Made by a program: the position numbers and the translations under genes | Origin: Nocardioides oceani | Lineage (GTDB): Bacteria > Actinomycetota > Actinomycetes > Propionibacteriales > Nocardioidaceae | Direction of reading: 5' to 3' | DNA length: 40,103 nt | Assembly (NCBI RefSeq): GCF_030412965.1 | Contig: NZ_JAUHJQ010000017.1 | Coordinates: 1-40,103 of the forward strand | The notes under the pieces: generated by a model | Told to the model about the DNA's origin: nothing | Database searches by the model: none | What the model saw: the letters and a program-made list of their open reading frames with translations, nothing else | Shown here: positions 30,878 through 39,342 of the stretch, piece after piece | Position numbering within the stretch: the stretch's first letter is position 1 | Layout: every line of letters starts with the position of its first letter

Positions 30878-32108
30878 CATCTGAACGGCACGAGGGGGCC
30901 ATACGGTCGGGCGTCGCTGCCATGTCAGGCGCTGAGCTCAGCTAGCGCCGTCACCTTCGTTTCAGTTACCTCGAAGCAGCAGACCAAACTGTCCCAACTG
31001 GGGCACTTCGCCGCGCCTTTTCCCCTAAGACGGCGCATCGAGCGTGACGTCCCGGTCGTGTGGACAGGACCTGTTCCATCCCCCTCCCCCTACTCAGAGC
31101 AACTCCAGCGTCGACGAACATAGGGAGTGTGCTCAGCCACGCTCAAAGCGCGCGGATGGTTCTCGCCCGCCAACATGCGATAGGGAGAGGACAAGCCATG
31201 CCCAGGGCACGGCGTCAACCTGGGACCTACGCCTCGACCACACTCAACTGGGCGGGCCGGATTTGGTGGCGCTCTCAGTCGGTGGGGCCGATGTAGCAAA
31301 GCATCCGGTAGTCGGTGCCCTCCTCGACTGGCGGATCCGTGCCAATCACACTCAAACGTGCTGTGTTGCTCCGGCTTGGGTGCGGCCCGCCACTCCATGT
31401 TGCCCGCCGGACGGACCCAGACAAATGGGCGGCTACTCAACCTTCCCGACCTTGATCGTTCGTGTCTTCACGACGCTGCCTGAGGTTGCGGTCAGCTTCA
31501 CCTTGATGACCTGTGATCCGAACGATCGAAGCCAATGCTGGGTGGGTGAGGGGAATAGCCAGGCGAGGACTGAGCGTCTAAAACCGCTACCGCAGTAGCC
31601 GGTCATTGATCGATCCGCAGTCCACGGCAAACGCGACCATCGCCTCGTCCATGCCCATCCACTCGGCGATCTCTGGCGGTAGCGCCTCCCAGCCCATGAC
31701 TGAGTGTGCTCCGTCGTACTCGTGTCTCCCCCCGATGCGCGGGAGATCGGAGTCCGTTCTCCATCAACGACGAACCGCCCACCGCCCCCGGCCACGCCCG
31801 TCGGCGGTTCTCAGGTCCTGACGTGGCGAAACCCTGCCGCAGCGGCCTCGAGGCTGACTGCTTAACCGGCGGGGCCTAGAAGCGAACGCTGCTGGTTGGA
31901 ACCCTCGCGACCTGCACGCCTATGTACCCGCGCTCCTCGAAGGACATGCGTGACCCAAGAGCCGGAATCCACCCACGGTCTCTAGCCCCTAGGAGATTGC
32001 GTGTTGCAACTCGCAGTACGTCAAGCCTCCTGCAAAACCTAGTTGGTCGACCTCCGACCGAGCCGAAAAGACCCTCGACACCGGCGAGACCGGCGAGACC
32101 GTCGAGAC
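30878..32108. other. 1.2 kb with fragments of coding sequence only
   Basis: No complete gene is convincing. On the minus strand a frame from ATG 31697 to 31587 reads MGWEALPPEIAEWMGMDEAM then VDCGSINDRLLR. Another, ending near 31294, reads VEEGTDYRMLCYIGPTD. Both look like 3' ends of small genes. A plus-strand WFSPANMR-like stretch near 31160 recalls the broken gene at 20.05 kb. The region seems to be a graveyard of small genes. Confidence 0.4.
31772..31810. terminator. GAACCGCC-type hairpin (copy 4)
   Basis: GAACCGCC (31772-31779) pairs with GGCGGTTC (31803-31810); the loop is long and GC-rich. It is a weaker member of the recurrent hairpin family. Confidence 0.5.
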
Positions 32109-32807
32109 TTACCCTTCGTCGCGCGCGGGAAGCCTTCTCGTCTCGACGATCTCCGCAGCGATATCCCGAACCTTGACGTTGGCGTGAGACGACAGCCGCG
32201 AAAGGACGCTGAAGGCCCGGCCGCCGTCCAGGTCGAACCGCTCCATCAGAATGCCGGTCGCCTGGCCAATGACCGTCCGGGAGTCCATCGCCCTAGACAA
32301 GTCTCGAACTTCGCGCGCCGCTGAGACCGCAATCGCGATGTGCGCGGCGATCGCGAGCCCTTCGTCGCGCGCTTCACTGTCGAAGGCGTCGCGCTGCGTC
32401 GCGTACAGATTCAACGCCCCAAGCGTGTCCTCGTGCGTGAAGAGCTGGAACGACAGAACACTCTGCGCCTTGGTCTCCTCCACCACTCGAGGACCCCACG
32501 CCGGCCACCTATCATCGCGCCCGAGGTCAGGACTGTAAGTCGTCTGCTCCTCCCAGATCGAGTCCAGACACGGACCCTCACCCGTCTCATACTGCAGGCG
32601 GTCGCCATCCACGGCGAGCTGCCCAGTCGACGCCACCGTGTCAATCTCCTTGCGGGCGTGCACGAAAGAGATGCCGGCACATTCGCACCCATCGATGTTC
32701 GCGAGGACGAGCTCGACCGCTCGCTGAAACGTGGCCGCTGGGTCGGCATGGTGCTCTTGCAGGTCACGCGCGGCCGCAGACATCCGCTCGGACAACGTCC
32801 TCGTCAT
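32109..32807 (-). CDS. GAF-ANTAR RNA-binding antiterminator regulator
   Basis: A 232-aa protein with an N-terminal GAF sensor domain (GISFVHARKEIDTVASTG, GEGPCLDSIWEEQT, GALNLYATQRDAFD) and a C-terminal ANTAR domain (MDSRTVIGQATGILMERFDL to VKVRDIAAEIV). ANTAR domains bind paired hairpins in mRNA and prevent termination; GAF-ANTAR proteins are abundant in actinobacteria and often respond to stress. I chose ATG 32807 (MTRTLSERM). It is the only intact copy of three GAF-ANTAR sequences in this part of the window. Confidence 0.9.
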   Translation of the reverse strand: MTRTLSERMSAAARDLQEHHADPAATFQRAVELVLANIDGCECAGISFVHARKEIDTVASTGQLAVDGDRLQYETGEGPCLDSIWEEQTTYSPDLGRDDRWPAWGPRVVEETKAQSVLSFQLFTHEDTLGALNLYATQRDAFDSEARDEGLAIAAHIAIAVSAAREVRDLSRAMDSRTVIGQATGILMERFDLDGGRAFSVLSRLSSHANVKVRDIAAEIVETRRLPARDEG

Positions 32808-33656
32808 GTCACTCACCAGACCAATCTGCCAGACCCTGGCCGGCACCGCCACAGGGGCCACCTCGCACCCCTTCCCCCCGTGTCACCGCGCCACCAGGCC
32901 GCGACCGGTACTAACGGCAGGCGTCTCACGAAGAGTCGGATGTGGCTCCGCGGGCACCGACGAAGGCGACCCGCAGGGTGTGCTGACCGTGTCGCGAGAC
33001 CCGCCGCGAGTCACACGCGGCCTCTGAGCTGCGACGCCGCTCCCCCGGTTTCCTGGGTGCTGACGAAACGCCACAACGAGCACCGACAGCGCGGGCGCTC
33101 GTGCGGCTAGAAACATGTGCGGGCGGGCTAAGGGGTCCCCCCGGCCGACACCCAATAGGGATGCGCAACCGTTGAGCGCACCAGTTGCGTTGCAGCGTGG
33201 ATCCCGACCTATCCCCGTAGCCGACCGCCGCGTTCGCCGTCGAACGGAGGCCGCTCCGGCGGACATGAGTGGCTCATTCGCCCATGAAACGCCCCGACAT
33301 CGCACTGGCGCCGAAGCGACGGGACGCACCCAAAGACCCCACTGCCGGCGCCTCGGGACCCAGTAGGGACGGCACCACCGGCGGAGTCCAGGCCGACGGT
33401 GCACTTGCGGTCCTGTCAGCCACGCTGCTGGACCGGCAGGGCCTAGCTCCGTCACACCGGTTCGTGACTGCAAGGGGCCCTGCTCCCAAGGTACCTCGGG
33501 CACCGACCCCTGTGTAGGTGTGTTCGCGATCCGCCACCAGCGTGGCCCTTTTCTTTGGGCAGCCATCCCGTGGTGCGGTCCCCTCGCAGCGCCGGGTAAC
33601 GCCAAGTCACCACCTGGGGGGCTCGTGCTCAGGCCCAAGGCGCAGGCTCAGCTGGG
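32808..33656. other. 850-bp region without a supported gene
   Basis: A long minus-strand frame spans it, but its composition (Arg, Pro, Gly and Ser-rich, no domains) is that of a high-GC shadow. I see no RNA gene or repeat. Confidence 0.4.
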
Positions 33657-33887
33657 TCAGCCTGGAACGTTACGAGGATCGTGCCCGTAGGTGTTGCGCT
33701 CTCCGATGGTGCCGTCTCGTCGGCGGATGATGTGCTCGACCTTGCGCTCACGTGCTTCGTCGCGGCCAGCCTCGACGGCCTGCGTGCGAGTGTCGTACTC
33801 GCCGTCCAGTTCTTGGAGCCCTTCGACTCGGTTTCTCCACTTGCCGGTCTTGTTGAGGTGGTAGGTCTCGACGTCGCCTTAGGGCAC
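33657..33887 (-). pseudogene. DUF2188 protein gene with stop at codon 3
   Basis: Translation from 33878 down gives GDVETYHLNKTGKWRNRVEG then TRTQAVEAGRDEARERKVEH and IIRRRDGTIGERNTYG, an excellent DUF2188 match ending DPRNVPG. Upstream, GGAGAGG stands 8 bp before GTG 33887, but the frame reads GTG-CCC-TAA-GGC-GAC where relatives would have Met-Pro-Lys-Gly-Asp. A Lys to ochre change (33879-33881) therefore blocks it unless a later start is used; none with a good site is seen. Confidence 0.75.
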
Positions 33888-34146
33888 GAGCGTGTCCTCT
33901 CCCAATCCATGGTCGGCGGGCATTGCGGCACCCGGAAGGGAAAGGCCACCCACCCTCACAAGCCCCGTACCCCTTGGCAAGGACAGTCATGCCGGACTGA
34001 AGCAGCGCGACAAACCCGGCAGGCGCTTCGCGCTGCGTCAGCCGCCTGCTGAGTACGTGGTGAAAGCGCGAACAACCGATCCCGGGGTGGTGATTGTTTG
34101 ACTTGGCGTTCTGGGTGCGGGCCCTAGGACGGCGCGGGACTGGCCG

Positions 34147-34233
34147 GCTACGTTGCCCGTGGACCAGACGCTGGACGATCACGACGGGTTCGTGCTCTGT
34201 CGCATCGAGGCAGGGGCCCTCCATGAGGCCGTA
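34147..34233 (-). pseudogene. GAF-ANTAR gene fragment
   Basis: The frame YGLMEGPCLDATEHEPVVIV then QRLVHGQRS matches the centre of the GAF domain at 35309-35395 in the opposite orientation. At DNA level CTCATGGAGGGCCCCTGC and GAACCCGTCGTGATCGTCCA are shared exactly. Nothing else of the gene remains on either side, so it is a remnant of a duplicated copy. Confidence 0.75.
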
Positions 34234-34333
34234 CGGAGGCGTGACGCGCCACACCCCAGCGCCGAAACACACAACCCGGCCGCCCCTGTCATCGTGCCGC
34301 TGGGGGACGTGGTGGTGCCAAACGAGCGGGTGG

Positions 34334-34644
34334 TCAGGCGGCCCGGCCCAGAAAATCGGCTACCCCTGAGACGAAGCACCTTCGTGATCCGTGGGCTTGC
34401 GCTGACGACGACCAGGCTCCCGCCGCGAGCAAGGGCTTCCCGCCGGAAACTGATGAGGGGCCCCGATGACGCCCGCGTCCATGAAGGTGACCTCGCCTAG
34501 ATCGACAACCACCTGGGCGTCCTTGCCCATCGCGTCGGCGAAAGCTGCGGCCAGTTCCGGGATAGAGGCGAGGTCCAATTCACCGGTCAAACCGAATAAA
34601 ACGGAATTGGTGACAGGCAGGACAATGCGGACAGCAGACGCCAT
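34334..34644 (-). pseudogene. STAS-domain anti-sigma-factor antagonist, doubly frameshifted
   Basis: From ATG 34644 the frame reads FGLTGELDLASIPELAAAFA and VVVDLGEVTFMDAGVIGA, a STAS domain of the SpoIIAA/RsbV type. After GVIGA the protein continues only in a shifted frame (LISFRREALARGGSLVVVSA, ITKVLRL), and the end GVADFLGRAA is in a third frame, stopping at 34334. One shift is in the GGGGCCCC run near 34478, the other near 34359. The usual phosphorylated Ser/Thr position reads MDAGV here, with Ala-Gly in place of the usual Ser. Confidence 0.8.
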
Positions 34645-34921
34645 GACGTGGGTTCCTGGATCGTTGCGGTGGAACGCAGTGCCCGACGTCTTCAGACGTC
34701 AACGACTATACGGAGTCCTAAGCGGCCGACACCTCAACTCTGGGGATGGCGTTGCGGGCTTGTCTTCGGCCGGTGCGACATGACCTGCATCGGCGGCGCA
34801 CCCGAGTCGCCCCTGCATCGTCCGCCGAATAGGTGATGCGCCGCCGGAGGACAGTCCTCAACAATGTCGGCGTCGTAGCCGCTTGATCACTGGGTCCGCG
34901 TTGACATAGGCCAACGCCCTC
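34645..34921. promoter_or_regulatory. intergenic between divergent STAS and GAF-ANTAR genes
   Basis: GACGTC-TTCA-GACGTC (34685-34700) is a perfect palindrome between the two divergent genes. ACTATACG follows. It could be an operator; there is no further support. Confidence 0.35.
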
Positions 34922-35793
34922 TTGCCAATGGGGGCGGTGGCCGACCTACAAGCCGAGCGCCGCCAATACGGCGCCTACGGGCACTTGCGGTACCTTCGAA
35001 CCGGCTTTAGTAGAGGGCCACTGTCTTTCTGGTCGTCGCGCGCCGCCCCTTGGACGTCGTTGCCTCTGGAGCAACGCATCGAGGTCTTGAGCAAGTCCGA
35101 TCTGGCGGTGGCTACCGCCCTGGCGCACGCTGTCGAAGAAATGAACAAGCCACGCACCATCGAGGAAACCCTTGACGCCATCGTGCAGGCAACGCTTACC
35201 TCCGTCCCGGCCTTCGAGCACGCCAGCATCTCCCTCAAAGGGCCCAGGGCGCCATCGAGACCGTTGCCGGCAACGACCAGCTCGTCTGGGAGCTCGACGG
35301 CCTGCAGTACGACCTCATGGAGGGCCCCTGCGTCGATGCCATCGAGCATGAACATGAACCCGTCGTGATCGTCCAGCATCTGCCCCACGAGCAACGTTGG
35401 CCCCGCTACATCCCCGCAGCCATCGCGGAGGGCGTCCGATCCCAGGCCGGCGCGCAGTTCTTCACCGACGGCAAACATGTCGGTGGGCTCAACCTGTACT
35501 CGACCAAGCACGACGAGATCGATCAGGACTCGGTGGACACCGCCCGCCTCTTCGCCACCCACGCCGCGGTCGTTCTCGGCCACGCCTGGGAACAACACCA
35601 CCTCAACCAGGCGCTCCTCAACCGCAAGGTCATCGGTCAGGCCACGGGCATCATCATGGAGCGATACCGCATCGACGAGGACCGAGCCTTCCAGTTCCTA
35701 CTCAGGGCGTCCTCGCACAGCAACGTCAAGATCCACCAGGTCGCCGCCGAGGTCGTGACCTCCAGCAGAGAGAGCTACGAAGCGACCAGCTGA
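34922..35793 (+). pseudogene. GAF-ANTAR regulator with a frameshift
   Basis: The first part (SLPLEQRIEVLSKSDLAVAT to VPAFEHASISL) is the start of a GAF domain. Near 35240 the frame shifts: GAIETVAGNDQLVWELDGLQ then MEGPCVDAIEHEHEPVV continue one frame over, through GGLNLYSTKHDEIDQD and the ANTAR domain (VIGQATGIIMERYRIDEDRA) to 35793. The true start is uncertain (TTG near 35060 would be usual for the domain). The ANTAR part remains open, so a truncated protein from an internal start cannot be excluded. Confidence 0.8.
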
Positions 35794-36195
35794 CGCCACG
35801 CGGACAACGGAACGCACGCTCGCCTCGGGAGCGGCGCCCGCTCACCCGATACTGCGCAGGCCGTGCCAGATGCAATGCGCCGACACGCATGACTGCCAGC
35901 ACACCAAGACCGCAGCATCCCTCGACCGGCCCACCCTGCCGCCCAACAGGACGACCTCAGCACCTCGCCCTCACGTCGCCTCACGCCGTCCACCTGATTG
36001 CGCACCCAGGTTGCAGCCGGCGGCGTCGACCCATGGGCAGCGTCTGCGCGCCCGTCGTCCTCCAGGTTGGCGCGCGCTTTCGTCATGCCTGGGTCGAGAG
36101 GGCGAGGTTGACGAATCCTCGATCGACTGACAGAACACGCCCACCCCCCTACGGTCGGAGAAGTCATACCCATCACACCTTTCGGGGGAACGCCC
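35794..36195. other. intergenic, no gene seen
   Basis: Frames here are short and biased in composition. The last 25 bases before ATG 36196 contain TTTCGGGGGAA, a possible ribosome site for the nuclease gene. Confidence 0.35.
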
Positions 36196-36894
36196 ATGCG
36201 CCGCCTGCTCGTCACCTTCTTCGCCCTAGCCGCCCTCTTGGCGGCACTGCTCACCACCACGGCACCGGCCCAAGCCCGCGACCTCAACTGCGACGACTTC
36301 CCCAACCAAGCCGCCGCCTAGATGAATCTCAACAACAACCCATCCGACCCGAACGGCCTCGACTCCGAAGGTGATGGACGCGCCTGCGAGTCGCTCCCCT
36401 GCCCGTGCGCTGGCCCCGGCGGAGGAGGCGGTGGCCCAGCCCCCGCACCCGGCCCCAAGCCCGCACCCCAGCCTGTGGTGAAGCGCAACGTGGGCAACGT
36501 CGTCAAGGTCACCGACGGCGACACCCTGAAGATCCGGATCAAGGGAATCGGCATCCGCGACGTCCGACTTCTCGGCGTCGACACCCCCGAGAAGTACGGC
36601 AAACGCGAGTGCGGCGCAGTCCTAGCCACCCAGAGCATGGAGGAACTCGCACCCGTCGGGTCGACCGTCGTCCTGCTCTCCGACCCCTCCCAGGCCGACA
36701 AGGACCGCTACGGCCGCCTCCTGCGCTACGTCGAACGCAAGGGCCGCGACGTGGGCCGCGCACAGATCTTCACCGGCCATTCCAAGGTCTACGTCTTCAA
36801 CAACGACCCCGTCCGCCGCACCGGCAACTACCGGACCGCCGAGAAGCAAGCCAAGAACCGCGGCGCCGGCCTCTGGTCAACCTGCTGGACCTGA
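36196..36894 (+). pseudogene. secreted Excalibur-SNase nuclease gene with an amber stop
   Basis: From ATG 36196: signal peptide (RRLLVTFFALAALLAALL, cleavage near AQA), then an Excalibur calcium-binding motif (LNCDDFPNQAAA ... SEGDGRACES), a Pro/Gly linker and a staphylococcal-nuclease domain with VTDGDTLKI, VRLLGVDTPE and DRYGRLLRYV carrying the Asp, Arg and Glu catalytic residues. Codon 42 is TAG (36319-36321) inside the Excalibur motif, where relatives have Gln (CAG). An ATG follows at once, but a protein from there would lack the signal peptide. So secretion of the nuclease should fail unless the stop is read through. Confidence 0.85.
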
Positions 36895-36910
36895 CACACC
36901 GCACCACCCC

Positions 36911-36949
36911 GAACGCCCCGTCCCCGCTTCGGTAGGGGCGGGGCGTTTC
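36911..36949 (+). terminator. terminator after the nuclease gene
   Basis: GAACGCCCCGTCCCC (36911-36925) pairs with GGGGCGGGGCGTTTC (36935-36949) 17 bp beyond the stop codon, then TTTCGGCG. A strong hairpin that marks the former gene as a real transcript unit. Confidence 0.75.
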
Positions 36950-36972
36950 GGCGTTCCCGCACACTCGAACCC

Positions 36973-37038
36973 ATGAACGCCGGGATCTGGCAGGACGCCG
37001 AGGGCCGCAAACTGCTCTACCTGACAGGCTCCGGCTGA
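36973..37038 (+). other. 21-codon frame, possible gene remnant
   Basis: ATG 36973 opens MNAGIWQDAEGRKLLYLTGS and stops at 37038. The residues look protein-like but the frame is very short. It may be the remains of a small gene. Confidence 0.25.
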
Positions 37039-37081
37039 CTGACCTTCGAACGTGCGCTTCTGCCCAATGAGCGGTCGTGCC

Positions 37082-37405
37082 TCAAGTGGGCTCCCGCCCC
37101 ACCACGGCTCGGACCACAACCCGGTGTGCCGCCCCCAGCGCGGAGCGAGTCTCGCCGAGCGGGTGCTTGCCCCCTCGGAGCCATGCGGAGTCGCCGAGCG
37201 AGTCCATCGGGACCTTGTCGTCGCTGTAGGCGCCGTTCCAGGCCGCCCCCACGTGAGCAACGAGGTCAGGGTGCACCCCTAGCCGACCGAGGTCGACGGG
37301 TACGCCCCCCGCCTCGGTCCACACCGAGCCGGGGCCGTAGTCGGGCCAGAACTCCAGGACGGTCACCGAGGTGGTCTGATTATATTGGACGCGAAACGCA
37401 CTCAT
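37082..37405 (-). CDS. hypothetical protein (FWPDYGPG-type)
   Basis: A 107-aa protein from ATG 37405: FRVQYNQTTSVTVLEFWPDY, GGVPVDLGRLGVHPDLVAHV, then DKVPMDSLGDSAWLRGGKHP and VVVRAVVGREPT. It reads as a coherent alpha/beta protein; I recall similar small actinobacterial hypotheticals but no function. It diverges from the next gene with 41 bp between starts. Confidence 0.65.
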   Translation of the reverse strand: MSAFRVQYNQTTSVTVLEFWPDYGPGSVWTEAGGVPVDLGRLGVHPDLVAHVGAAWNGAYSDDKVPMDSLGDSAWLRGGKHPLGETRSALGAAHRVVVRAVVGREPT

Positions 37406-37446
37406 CTGCCGCGATCCGCTCACTCTTGCTGACGCCCAATCTGCCG

Positions 37447-37788
37447 ATGAGCGCGCCGTGCAAGAGTTGCTCCGTGATCGAGTCCGCCGAGGAGTTCGTC
37501 CGGCTGCCCAGCAGCGACGACCCGGCGGAGTACCACCGTGCAGCGCACGATGAAGCAGCGGAGCACACGTGGCTCGACGTGATCGAGCGCTACCCCGACA
37601 TGCTCTCTTGGGTTGCCCACAACAAGACCGTGCCACTCAGCATCTTGGAGATCCTTCGGCATTACTCCGACGAGCAAGTGGGTCGGACGGTCACCGACAA
37701 GAGGTCGTGGGCACGGGCGCATCCCGACGACACGACTCGACCGCACGGCCTTACGAACACCCGCACAGCGAAACGCAGCCGCGACTGA
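37447..37788 (+). CDS. hypothetical helical-repeat-like protein
   Basis: A 113-aa protein from ATG 37447. The part ERYPDMLSWVAHNKTVPLSI then LEILRHYSDEQVGRTVTDKR resembles one unit of a variant leucine-rich/HEAT-like repeat (a P-x-x-x-L-x-x-L then D-x-x-V-R pattern). CKSC near the start could bind metal. Such small repeat proteins include immunity proteins, but nothing here proves that. It pairs divergently with the minus-strand gene at 37082. Confidence 0.6.
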   Translation: MSAPCKSCSVIESAEEFVRLPSSDDPAEYHRAAHDEAAEHTWLDVIERYPDMLSWVAHNKTVPLSILEILRHYSDEQVGRTVTDKRSWARAHPDDTTRPHGLTNTRTAKRSRD

Positions 37789-37850
37789 GCGATGCAGTGG
37801 CATCCGGATCTGCCGTGATTCAGTGCGCGTACTTGGCTCCCACACAGCTG

Positions 37851-38759
37851 CTACAGCGGCGGTGCATCTCGGTGGTCACGTTGGGCAGCCGCAAACGCCT
37901 TTGCCGCCGCTGCTCGCTCTGCGTCATCGCGCCGGACCCACCATCGGCGACCGCGCTGGGTGGCAGGCAGTGTCCCTGCCCGCACCTTCAGCGTCACGCC
38001 ACTCTCAGATAGCCCGAGCAGCAGCGCCGTGGTCTTGACCGATAGCCACACGGTGCCGTCGTCCGGCGGGCCATTGCTGGTGCGTTGTTCGTCGCGGAGC
38101 CGGCGCTCCGCGCGCTTAGCCTCCCGCCGTTCTGCCAGGACTCGGCCCGCCCGCTCTGCGGACCCTCGGTTGATCGACGCCTGCTGTCGTGGCCCTGGTC
38201 GTTGAACAACCAAGCCTTCCGTGACGAAGCCCGGGACGGTTGCGATCGAGCATCCGATGATGTCGGCGGCATCAGCGAGGCTAACCCAGGTGGCGGCGTC
38301 CTCTAGGAGCTCATCCATTAGCCGTTGAACCGACTCCTCACGGATCCATCGCTCGGACCGCCTCACACCTTCCAGACGTCCAGCTTCCATCCAGCGGCGG
38401 ACCGTCACGGTGGAAACACCGAACCGCTGCGCCGCGGCGGGAAGAGTCAACCAGGAACCCTCCGCCGGAGGCGCCAGTAGTCGGTCCTCCCGACGCTGAG
38501 CCTCATGGCGTGGGCGACGTGCCGCGGTTCCCTCGGCGCGTTCACGCCGGCGTGCAGCACGCTGCGCGACGGCTTCACGTTGCCAGTCCGCCCACGCCAG
38601 AACGGACTCACGATCGAGGCTCGGCAACACGCCCCTCGCACGCCGGCGAGCGATGCGCCCCACCCGGACAGCATGCTCGATAGTTGGGGTTCGAAAGCCG
38701 GTCAACCGGGAAGCTTCGTCCCAACTGATCCATGACCCCGGGTCACCCACGTCGTGCAT
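37851..38759 (-). CDS. DNA-binding protein with four tandem MerR/excisionase-like HTH units
   Basis: A 302-aa protein from ATG 38759 (MHDVGDPGSW). Four related units recur: SWISWDEASRLTGFRTPTIE, SWLTLPAAAQRFGVSTVTVR, TWVSLADAADIIGCSIATVP and VWLSVKTTALLLGLSESGVT, each continuing with an RW-type or G-R-L wing. They are separated by Arg/Glu-rich helices (RRERAEGTAARR, REAKRAERRLRDEQ). Each unit resembles the winged helix of phage excisionases and MerR N-termini. Four copies in one chain is unusual; it may bind a long or repeated DNA site. An earlier in-frame ATG at 38837 seems less likely. Confidence 0.75.
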   Translation of the reverse strand: MHDVGDPGSWISWDEASRLTGFRTPTIEHAVRVGRIARRRARGVLPSLDRESVLAWADWQREAVAQRAARRRERAEGTAARRPRHEAQRREDRLLAPPAEGSWLTLPAAAQRFGVSTVTVRRWMEAGRLEGVRRSERWIREESVQRLMDELLEDAATWVSLADAADIIGCSIATVPGFVTEGLVVQRPGPRQQASINRGSAERAGRVLAERREAKRAERRLRDEQRTSNGPPDDGTVWLSVKTTALLLGLSESGVTLKVRAGTLPATQRGRRWWVRRDDAERAAAAKAFAAAQRDHRDAPPL

Positions 38760-38975
38760 CTTGCCGTAGCTATACGTCAACGACCAGGGCAAAACCCGGC
38801 TCGAGCGCGCTGCTTCTGGGGTCCGAAGCTGGCCCACTTCCTGGGGTGGGTGGGCGACACGAGCACATCGGGTTCCGCCGGGTCGAGGACGGCTAAGCCG
38901 GAGTCGACACGAGCTCAGGCTCGTGGACGGTTCTGCGTCTGAAACGTAGTAGGTGGACCGGGCTAGCGTCGCCGT

Positions 38976-39191
38976 GTGCCCACCCTCCCCTACCGTCCCG
39001 ATGAGCGCCCAGACGTCGAGGTCCTAGTCGATGGGACATGGCACCCGGGCGAGCTGCGCGACTGGCAGCGCCGAGGCGATGGCTCATGGTGGGCCAACGT
39101 CCAATGGCGACTGCGTGCCGGCGAGACCTACATCGACACCGTGCCTGCGTCCGACGTGCGGCCCGACGAGACCGACTCCTCGCGCCGGTGA
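38976..39191 (+). CDS. small W-PGE-DW family protein (paralogue C)
   Basis: A 71-aa protein from GTG 38976: PYRPDERPDVEVLVDGTWHP then GELRDWQRRGDGSWWANVQW and AGETYIDTVPASDVRPDETD. It is the cleanest of three paralogues. Conserved Trp and Asp residues and the ETYIDTVP strand suggest a small beta barrel. It is followed 8 bp later by a perfect hairpin of the recurrent type. Function unknown. Confidence 0.65.
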   Translation: MPTLPYRPDERPDVEVLVDGTWHPGELRDWQRRGDGSWWANVQWRLRAGETYIDTVPASDVRPDETDSSRR

Positions 39192-39198
39192 CATGAAT

Positions 39199-39232
39199 GA
39201 ACCGCCCACGGTCTCGGGTCCGTGGGCGGTTC
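39199..39232 (+). terminator. GAACCGCCCACGG-type hairpin (copy 5)
   Basis: Perfect 13-bp inverted repeat: GAACCGCCCACGG (39199-39211) and CCGTGGGCGGTTC (39220-39232), just after paralogue C. It is the best-preserved member of the family. Confidence 0.8.
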
Positions 39233-39342
39233 TGGTCCAGAATGGCGCACGTTCCGCCCCTAGTCACCGCGATCCGCACTCTGTGGCGTAAGCGTTCCAG
39301 AGAGTTACCACCTCGTGGCTCGGCTCGGTGCATTCTTGGTAG

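Noticed and set aside
32883..33638. 251-codon minus-strand frame
   Set aside because: Arg/Pro/Gly/Ser-rich, no domain, no plausible start; treated as non-coding.
36319..36321. Programmed amber recoding (pyrrolysine or read-through) in the nuclease gene
   Set aside because: No recoding signal or pyrrolysine machinery is seen, and the position is a variable Gln in a calcium-binding motif; simple mutation is likelier.
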